From Phycomyces blakesleeanus NRRL 1555(-) (Eukaryota; Mucoromycota; Mucoromycetes; Mucorales; Phycomycetaceae): a DNA stretch of 64,000 nucleotides. Below, in pieces: positions 53,262-64,000 of this stretch. The notes below the pieces were generated by a model, which saw nothing but the letters and a program-made list of their open reading frames with translations, ran no database searches and was not told the DNA's origin. A program made the translations under genes and the position numbers. Position 1 is the stretch's first letter. Each line of letters starts with the position of its first letter. The stretch lies in assembly GCF_001638985.1 (NCBI RefSeq), contig NW_017265144.1, positions 1,178,001 through 1,242,000 of the forward strand, given 5' to 3'.

Positions 53262-56200
53262 ATGTCACAAACATCAAATTCGTCAAAGCTATTTGACGGG
53301 GTTGTCTACAAAATCGACCAAACAATGAGTTCTCGTACGCGGAATAATGTAAACGATCACATTTGGATGCACAGTAAAAAGATAAAATACATATAAAAAT
53401 AAATAAATAAATGCAATCGTACTCACAAATCAACACCATTCGATGTGACATTACATAATTCTTGTGGATAGCTCGAAGTAGCGTTATCTTCCCATGGTGC
53501 CATTCCCGCAAAAGACACCACTCCAACACATGCAATTACAGAATCCCCGCATTATGATCTAGGCCCAGAAATTGCGCATGTATCAGTAAGTAGGCGAGAA
53601 AGAACGAAACAAAGACCAATAGATGCACGCGATTAACGATCCAGTAGCCAAAATGGGTGATGGCTTCTATCAAAGGAAAACATGTCCAAAAGTAAGTTTT
53701 ACAGACTTGGTGCATTAAGAATTTCCTGAGATAATTTTGTCTTTATATTTCATTCATTTATTTATTTATTTATTTTCTTAATCATACAGCGCATCTTATT
53801 TCTCACTCGATCCACTAAAGTTTTTTTCGGGTGTGATTATATCTACTTCTGGAGTAAGAAGAATACACCATCTTGTCACAAAAAAAAACCCCTCCAATCC
53901 AGATTCAATTAAGCTTATGTCAATAGATACCTCCTTATGACAGAGATACGATGTTTGGTGGAACCCAACTCTTTGGTGGCCAATATAGACTTGACTTGAC
54001 TGAGGATGTAACCCATTTAATGGTAGCCGAACCCGAAGGAGTAAGTTCTTTTTTTTTTAAAAAAAAAAAAAAACTTCCCATGACACGATTTCTTTTTTGA
54101 AATTGATTGATTTAATACAAAATAGGAAAAATACACTGAAGCTATTGCAGATCCTGAAGTATCTGTTGTAATGCCAGACTGGTTTAATGCATGTATCAAG
54201 CACCGCCGTCATTATCGTGAAGTAAGGACAACCATATGACAACCGTATTGCTATTACTGCCCTTATTCTAGAATACGAGTATACAATTATCTAAACTATC
54301 TATCTATGTTTTTTTTTTTATTTTTATTTTTTATTTTTTATCAAGGATATGTTTAAATATCCAGACCCTCCAATCTTGCGCAATTCCAAGGAAAATGAAA
54401 AGACTGCCGAGGAAAAAGAGGATGACGAAGAACTAACTCTCCTCTATCCTTATGATAAAACATTGCCATATAATTACAAGCCCAAAGAACTCTTTTTGAA
54501 AGAATACACATTCTTCCTCTCTAGTGACCTCATGCTTCCTCGTTCTATTAAAAGGGACTTGATAAAATACCTCGAAAGAGCCGGAGCTAGAGTGCTGTCA
54601 TACTACGACAGTCTTACGGTTGATGTGGTAATTATGAAATGGAGAGGATCAAAACGGTATATTCAGGCATGTCAAGATAAAAAAATTATCGGCAGCTTCT
54701 GGTGGGCTACAAACACACTGTGTCGTGAAAGGTTTGTGTCTCCCCTCAAGTCTTTGTTGGATTATCCTGTTCCAAAGGGAGGCATTCCTGCGTTGAAAGA
54801 TACGTCCTTTGCGGTTAGTGGATATAGGCAAGAAGCACGCAAATATGTTGTGTCCTTGATCACTGCCATAGGAGGAAAATACACCAAGCAGATAGTTCAA
54901 AACTCCACGACTCACTTGATTTCATCACGGTAAATTAATGTATATCCATATAAATTATCAAATGGTATCCTGTATTATTTTGTTGTACTAAAGCTTTTTG
55001 TTTTTTTTCTTCTAAATGATAATTATAACAACAATCTTGTGTGTCCAGAAAAAATGGCCCAAAGTATGAGTTTGCCAAGGAAAACAAAATACCTGCTATC
55101 AATCATCTCTGGCTTGAAGAGACTTTTCAGCAATGGGAATGTAAACCATTAGATGATGAGCGCTATACAACTTTTCCTGATGAAGACATATTAAATGCGA
55201 AGGTTGGCAAGACTCCTGTGTGTCCCAAAGAGGTCGAGAGGTGGATGGAAGAACCCCTACCAGAGGTTACTCCATTACCCAACCAGCCTCAACCGAATGT
55301 ATCTACAACTATATCCAATGAGGAAGATATGTCCCGCGAGATTTCTTTTGTGACCACCGAAGACCAGCAGGCTCCAGAGACACCACGGTCTGAAGTTCAG
55401 ACCAATGCCAATGCCAAAGCCAATGCCAATGTCAATGTCAACACCAATACTATTGATGATAACGAGGATAGTGGCAACGGTGATAATGGTGACAGCACCT
55501 ATACGGAGTCAAGCCAAGCTATATCTAGACAAAGACGAGGATCAACGCCTTTTGGTACCCAAAAGAGATCGCACTCAGAAGTAGAAACAAGTAGTCAAAA
55601 GAGTCAAGGAAGGAAGAAAAAGGTTAAGCAAACGGCTCAGGTGTGTCGTATCGCAACTACGTGCGTTGCACTTTCAGAAAAAGAAAAGTCTGTGAGTATT
55701 ATGTATAAATATATATTATCTAGAGAGAGAGAGAGAGAGATACCCGGGGCACTATTTTTTTATGCTTTATATTCAAACATATTGCCACTATTTGTTTTGT
55801 AGAATGCACGTGCATTAGGAGCTCAATTCGTTGAATCTATAGCCTTTGCTACTCATCTTGTAAGTGAAGATCGAATCATCAGAACACCAAAGTTCCTTTG
55901 TGCTATCAACCTCGGACTTCACATCATTCGGCGTGAATGGATCAAGGACTCGATCGAAGGTCATGAATGGCAAGATGAAAAGAATTATGCAATACATGAT
56001 AAAGAATCAGAAAAGAAACTAGGATTTAGTCTTGATGATAGTTTGAATATCGCCAGGGAGCGTATTTTCTCTGGAGAGAATGGATGGTTGGATGGATTGA
56101 CTGTCTATCTTCCACCTAAGAATAGAGACTCACTCAAGCAGGTAGTCGAGACCGCAGGTGGGAAAGTGGTTTTGCGTAAACCGCTCGCAAATGACGACGT

Positions 56201-56327
56201 GCTGGTCATATCAGAGGATAAAGATCCTGGACTTATCAGGTTGGGTTTCCAACTCTATTCACCTGATCTGGTGATACATGGTACATTACAACAAAAGCTT
56301 TTGAAAGACAAATATCTTTTATGGTAA
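53262..56327 (+). CDS. multi-BRCT DNA damage response scaffold (Brc1/Rtt107-like)
   Basis: Nine exons, 53262-53348, 53472-53585, 53648-53691, 53790-53853, 53927-54040, 54126-54221, 54346-54929, 55049-55691 and 55803-56327, encode 756 residues. BRCT repeats can be followed: LFDGVVYKID to HVSPKWVMASIKGKHVQ; FFSGVIISTSG to VVMPDWFNACIKHRRHYRE; FFLSSDLMLPRSIKRDLIKY to IIGSFWWATNTL; TSFAVSGYRQEARKYVVSLI to NHLWLEETFQQWECKP. A low-complexity linker (Asn/Ala/Asp repeats, KRSHSE) follows, then a final pair with IAFATHLVSED, INLGLHIIRREWIKDSIEG and LTVYLPPKNRDSLKQVV. Four N-terminal plus two C-terminal BRCTs is the plan of S. pombe Brc1 and yeast Rtt107, which bind gamma-H2A at stalled forks and recruit Slx4 and Smc5/6. 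The first exons are recovered from motif and phase and are slightly less certain. Confidence 0.85.
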
Positions 56328-57170
56328 AAGTTGGTCCAAGGCAAAAGAAAAAAAAATACATATGTATACATGTATATTAGAGATCATGTACAACATAAAC
56401 AGCAACAACATATGTACACACACACACACACATATATACATATATAAAAGCTGTATTCTTCATGGTTATGATTCAAGTTTTAAATTTTACAGCAATAATA
56501 CTGGATCTTGATTGTCAAATAAATAGAGTACTTCTCAAGGCTAATTGTAATTAAAAAGAAAAAAGAAAGAAAGACGGGGCACTACTTTACGTTATGGAAA
56601 AAGAGTCGAGGATTCCCATAGTTTTAGTAGCAGGTTTTCGCAAGCCCCCTTTTTTTTAGTGGCCTTATAAGACACGGTGCCACTTCTTAGGCAGAGGGCT
56701 AAAGTTTCTGTAATAGTAATAATAAATGCCTTACCGCTGTTTTTTTTTTCCTATTATTAAATGTTTGTAATTCTTGGCTGTTTATTATACATAAATGATT
56801 AATTATTGACTTTTGGATAAACAAAAAACTATAGTAATGTGTTATATATATATATCTATTTTTATTCTATTCTATATTATTTATTACATATTTAAAAAGT
56901 TGAAATATAAGCACGAAACTTAGACTCTACCATTAAATTCTCTGCAAATCTTCTTACCATTTTACAATCACATCACTTAAAGTCTACTATCTATTCAATA
57001 AACTGCTCGACTTATTTTTACACATTAATTGTAATATATAGTAACTAAACTTCTTATAGCGAAGAGCTACATTAAACTTGAGGGGAGGGGGGAGCTCTAC
57101 TTTCAAAAAGTATGCTAATGATTTATTAATTTCTTATTTATATAGATCTATGAATTCATCAAAAAAAGAT
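56328..57170. other. AT-rich spacer downstream of the BRCT gene
   Basis: No gene. CA and TA repeats at about 56418-56448. Confidence 0.6.
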
Positions 57171-57300
57171 ATGTGTGTGTGCCTGGGTGGGTTTATGTGT
57201 GTCCGAATGAATTTATGTGTGTGTGGGTGGATTTCTGTGTACCTGGGTAGATTTTGTGTGTGTGTGGGTAGATTTATGTGTGCCTGGGTAGATTTTGAGT
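57171..57300. repeat. minisatellite of ~20 bp GT-rich units
   Basis: Six imperfect head-to-tail copies of a GTGTGCCTGGGTAGATTTAT-like unit. The open frames across it on both strands are repeat artefacts. Confidence 0.9.
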
Positions 57301-57400
57301 GCCAGACGTGGCACAGCGGAGGTACAAATGTTAAGAGAGGCAAATTGAATAGTAAGAAAAAGAACGTCTTTATCGACTGATGTATATAAGCATATTATTC

Positions 57401-57576
57401 TATCTCTAATAAATACCATTCTCACAGTATCTACTTTTTCTAATCTTAATATACTAACCCAAGATTAGTTCCGAACACCTCGTATATTTTTTAATTTTTT
57501 CTTAATATATAACACTCTCACAATATCTATTTTTTCCAAAATTGAGATACTAATCCAAAATCAATCCCAAATACCT
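57401..57576. repeat. diverged tandem duplication, ~76 bp units
   Basis: 57401-57480 and 57501-57576 align over their length. Shared blocks are TCTCACA(G/A)TATCTA, then TTTTTTC, ATACTAA(C/T)CCAA and (G/A)AACACCT/AATACCT. The copies are roughly 75-80% identical by eye, so the duplication is old. Confidence 0.75.
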
Positions 57577-58186
57577 TTATTGCAATGCAGTATAGTATTT
57601 AAACAAAATTATAGTTGGAATAAGAGGGTCAATTACTTGTTATAAAATAATAATAAAAAATCAAAAACTAATTGAAAGCTTGTAAAAAAGCAAAAAAGTA
57701 AAGTAAAGTAAAATAAAATAATTAATTTAAATTTCAAATGCCCAGTCTTTTTGGTAGATTGTAGAGCATTTTTGGAACTCAAACGATCTAAGCTGTTTTT
57801 AGTAATTTAAAAACACCTGGGAGCGTGGCATTTTTGTGAGGCTAGCAATTCTCCTACACAAAAAAAAATGCAACGGTGTTTCAATATTTTATTTCTCCTA
57901 ATGTCGTATAATCAAAAAAGCAAAATTTTATGACTTCGGGATTAGAAGCGTACTTTAGAAAAAAATGTACTAAACGGCCTATTTTTTATGTGCTACAAAA
58001 AAGTAGCAAAAAAAGGTCGGCAAGTGAAAATTAAATAATTGGATTTCACATATAATATTGCACTTTGATGTGTGTTTGTGTATGCGTGCTTTTTTTTTTT
58101 AAAAAAAATAATTAAATTATGTCATTTTAACTTTGTTTTGTGCTATATATAATGTAGATATCTAGCATTTCTTGACAATATTCTGG

Positions 58187-58224
<38 letters not shown>

Positions 58225-61200
58225 CAACAAGTGATTAATTTAAACAAGCAGCTTATTTCATCAAATTTCAGTTTTTATTTTCTATAAAGCTTTCGGGACA
58301 CCTTTTAATATTAATATTAGTATATACATATATTTAGTAGTTCGTATTATTATATTTATACCTTGTCAATTAGTGGCTTCTATTTCAAGATAATTTCACA
58401 CAGACACTATAAACACCACGCCTAGCCTGGTGCTCAGAGCTCCATATATATTTATATACAAGAAGAAGAAGAAAGATGTACAGCAACTTTTATCAAAATA
58501 TTGAACCAAGAAACTAAATATATATGATATTCCCAATTCAGTTTAATCGACTAAACAAAAAAAAATGCTGTGTATATTAATAAGAGATGATACCCCAATA
58601 AAGTATTTATTAATTTTGTCTGAATATATTTGTATTAAAAAAATTAACGTGATGACAAACAAGCACAAACATACACAACCGTCAAATTGTGAGACATGGT
58701 TGTGAGACATTACTGATGACACACATACAAAAAAACAAAGAATTTATGCCCTCAATCTTATTTATTACTATTATCATTTAATAGAAGAAACAATATGCTA
58801 GGCTAACAGTTACAATTTGGCAGTATATTATTGCTATTATTCTTATTTTAAAAGAAGAAGATTTATATATGAAAGATTCTTGGTTGATGTATTGCAGAAA
58901 ATGGCTTTAATTATATAATTTAGGACAGTCTCTAAAGTAAACCTTTGTGTAAGATTTCCTTGCTATTTTCTTTTTATTTTTCTCCAACATAGATATTATG
59001 ATTATCAATAATATCTCATTATTAAAAAAGAAAAAAGAGATTTGTATACCTGGTTTTGTGTGCAGTAGATCCACACTGGTTACATGCGCAAGTTTTTGAG
59101 TTGACAAAAGAAAGAGTAGGATAGCCAAAAGACATCTTTTTTTTTGAAAGAAAAAGTCGGTTGTTGTTGTTTTCGGGATAATAATTAGATAAGAAAAGTG
59201 GTAAAGAAGATGGTCAATTTGAGAAAGATGATCTTTTATATACTCTCTTTATTTTTGTTGTGTTTTATTTTATCTCTGTAAAGATACAAACAACAGGTTT
59301 GTAATATGTATATATGTATACAGAGATCACTAAGTACAATGCTTTTTTCTTTGTTAGGTGAACAGAACCTGTTATGTATTTTACTAGCATAGAACCAAAA
59401 AAAAACGAATATACAATATCCAATCATCATAATGATACCGATACTTATTATTCCAACCTGTATCATGATAAACTAACATTAGAAATAAATCAATCGGTTC
59501 ATATTGTTTGAAGTGCTCTTCTTGCTCCTCTTGTTCTGGAGTATCTACTCATTTGTGAATATTATTGCTCCTTTCTTTAACCACATTAAATGATAGAAAG
59601 AAATAATACAAGTAATATCTGTATTCTCATTAGATCAAGCAACTAAATGGAATTTCAACATCAAAACAAATCTTTATTTTTATACTTTTTATGCCTTTTT
59701 ATGTATATAGATATGTAAAAGTGGGTCTTATTACATGTCTTTTTAGAAATTATACAAGTTTTAGATAATTACAACTATGATAGGACTAGCCTATTTTGAC
59801 TGACTACACACCCGCATATATGTATTCACATTACATAAAGTAACATAGATCTCAAAGTCTTTACAGCTCATAAATAGTCATAGCAAAAACAGCAGCAGCG
59901 GAAAAGCTAGACATTTCATACTCTTTCTCTTTCTTTAACAAAATAGGGATTTTTGGGTTAAAAATTGAAACCCTAGTTATGACAATTAAAATAAAAAACA
60001 AGATAATATAAACTTGCCGAGGGTTGTGATGTTATAGCACAAGGAACCTGCCGCATTATTAAGCCTATCTATTAATCAATCAATCTATAGATCTAAAATA
60101 TCAAGTTTAAATTAACTGGAAATTAATAAACTATAATAATTTATTGCAGTTAAAATAATAATAATTGAAAAAAAAAGAAAGAAACCCCCATCATATCGCC
60201 CCCAAAATAATAATAATAATTTTTTGTGTGTGTGTGTGTGTGTGTGTGCTGAAAGTATCGGTCAAGCATGAGGGATCGTGCAACGTCGATTTTCAAAGCC
60301 CAAATCTAGAAATGACCCTTATTGAGGTCCACAAATGTAGTTGAGAACCATGCATTTGTCTCATTTCCATCATAAAACTATATTTTATATATATATATAT
60401 TATTCATTGTCGGCTGCCACAAAAAATAAACTATCATTGTTTTGCTTCCTCTTAATATTACATGATGAACAAGGGTCGTCTGTTCTTCCGCAATAAGCCT
60501 GGTAGTTTTATTCTTTATATGTATTTTCAGTTTAGCTGTGTTGTAATTTACACATTTAATACAAAATGGTTAAATAATAATATAATAATAAAAAAGGCTC
60601 AATTGTTGTTGTTGTTATTAAAATAAGATAAACCAATAACAAGAACAACAAACTTTATACCTAACTATAACTGTATTGAACAGGTTTCCTATTGTCATTG
60701 GGTTTTTTTTAGTAGTGATAATGATAATAATGAGCTGTTACAGTCTCAATTATTATCACAAAGAGAAATAGTTTCATCCCTTGCATCAAACATGTGTGGG
60801 ATGGTGATTTTCATACATTTCACATTGTCCTGTTCTGTACTGTATTGAAACAAAGCAATGAAAAATAATGGGGAAAAGAAGAAGAGACTATTGATATTGT
60901 AAATTTGTTATCGTTTTACAAAGAGCAAATCAACAATGAGAATATTGGATATCTATTCTTACTAATGAAAGGGCTTATTGGGTACTTTAGCCATTTCTTT
61001 CTTTTTGTACATATATTTATTTCGAAAGAATGGTGGGAATATAATGCACTTGTGGCTGTGCATGTCTCAATCATCTCTCCAAATTAAGGTCTGCATTACT
61101 TAATCTCTCCATCTTTTATTTTTATAAATTTTTTTTTACTAAGCTCCATTTATTGCAGATAAATTAAAGAGAGAGAAAGAATATGGGTGTGGGCAGTCGA

Positions 61201-61477
61201 GTGGGTTTGGGCATGGATGTGGGTGCGTTCATGATTTGATGTGATATAAAGAAATCCAAAGATCATTGGCTCTTTTTATTGTTTTATTTTTATACATATA
61301 CTTTAAGCAGGGCAGGGTAGACAGTGTACAGGAAAGAGGAGAAGAATAAGATGAAGAATAAGATGAAGAGTAAGAAGAAAGATTAAAGAAGAAAACATAT
61401 ATACATATGAATATTGATATTGATATTGATATGGATATTTGTTCCTTTTCTCTCTCTCTTTTTTTGGGAGGTTTTTT
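57577..61477. other. 3.9 kb gene-poor region
   Basis: AT-rich with TA/TG repeats (58185-58223), a TG run (60225-60248) and homopolymers. A short Met-Asn-Lys-Gly-Arg-Leu-Phe-Phe start at 60463 followed by GTAG has no supported continuation. No RNA gene was recognised. Confidence 0.55.

Positions 61478-64000
<2,523 letters not shown>

Noticed and set aside
57078..57425. Overlapping open frames on both strands with Cys/Val or Thr/His repeats
   Set aside because: Produced by the GT-rich minisatellite; open in several frames because of the repeat.
57769..57875. CGGTGTTTCAA and GGAACTC blocks similar to the transposon ends
   Set aside because: The match is only about 10 bp, with no paired inverted repeat or coding remnant.
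60463..60505. Short start MNKGRLFFRNKPG followed by GTAG
   Set aside because: No continuing exon in phase could be identified.

Overview
This is nuclear DNA from a filamentous fungus, most likely an early-diverging one (Mucoromycota-like). The case rests on very AT-rich, microsatellite-filled spacers, GC-richer coding exons, many short GT-AG introns (about 50-240 bp, donors mostly GTAAGT, GTGAGT or GTAAAT), fungal housekeeping genes (SSE1-type Hsp110, Rpb4, Brc1/Rtt107, Cef1/Cdc5, Bli-3-like), and genes rare in Dikarya (a one-chain bacterial-type iron-sulfur L-serine dehydratase, a fungal LtrA protein). The species cannot be named from the sequence. I rebuilt the exon chains by hand. Every complete multi-exon chain listed keeps reading phase across all junctions.

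Layout. 1-3130 (-): 5' part of an LtrA-family membrane protein gene that runs off the left edge. 4705-7342 (+): a degenerate DDE transposon with frameshifted transposase and degenerate terminal repeats; a Tc1/mariner shard lies at 8.5-8.7 kb. 11.1-21.3 kb (+): a dense run of six genes in one orientation: MLRQ/B12D-like mini-protein, Bli-3-like FMN-binding protein, CLYBL/CitE-type lyase, LEA_2-like membrane protein, HIT hydrolase, iron-sulfur serine dehydratase. 22.5-27.9 kb (-): a four-exon gene joining a bromodomain to a protein-kinase-like domain and a Ser/Lys/Asn- plus RGG-rich tail. 28.9-29.9 kb (+): EI24/RRT8-type membrane protein. 31.4-33.6 kb (-): unrecognised 502-residue protein. 35.0-36.2 kb (+): RNA polymerase II subunit Rpb4. 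36.8-41.5 kb (-): 3-ketoacyl-CoA thiolase, then Hsp110/SSE1 with a step-type heat shock element upstream. 43.8-44.2 kb (-): small Ser-rich orphan. 46.6-47.3 kb (+): guanylate kinase. 51.5-52.4 kb (+): orphan reading frame split by one in-frame TGA between two similar helical modules. 53.3-56.3 kb (+): six-BRCT-type Brc1/Rtt107 homologue in nine exons. 61.5 kb to the right edge (-): Cef1/Cdc5 splicing factor lacking its Myb end, which lies outside the window.

Functionally this is an ordinary chromosomal mix: transcription, splicing, DNA damage response, chaperone, acyl-CoA and amino-acid metabolism. I see no biosynthetic cluster, CRISPR array or viral cassette. The points most worth following are the bromodomain/kinase-like architecture with a substituted beta3 lysine position, the TGA-interrupted two-module gene, the two in-frame acceptors in SSE1, and the transposon remnant.
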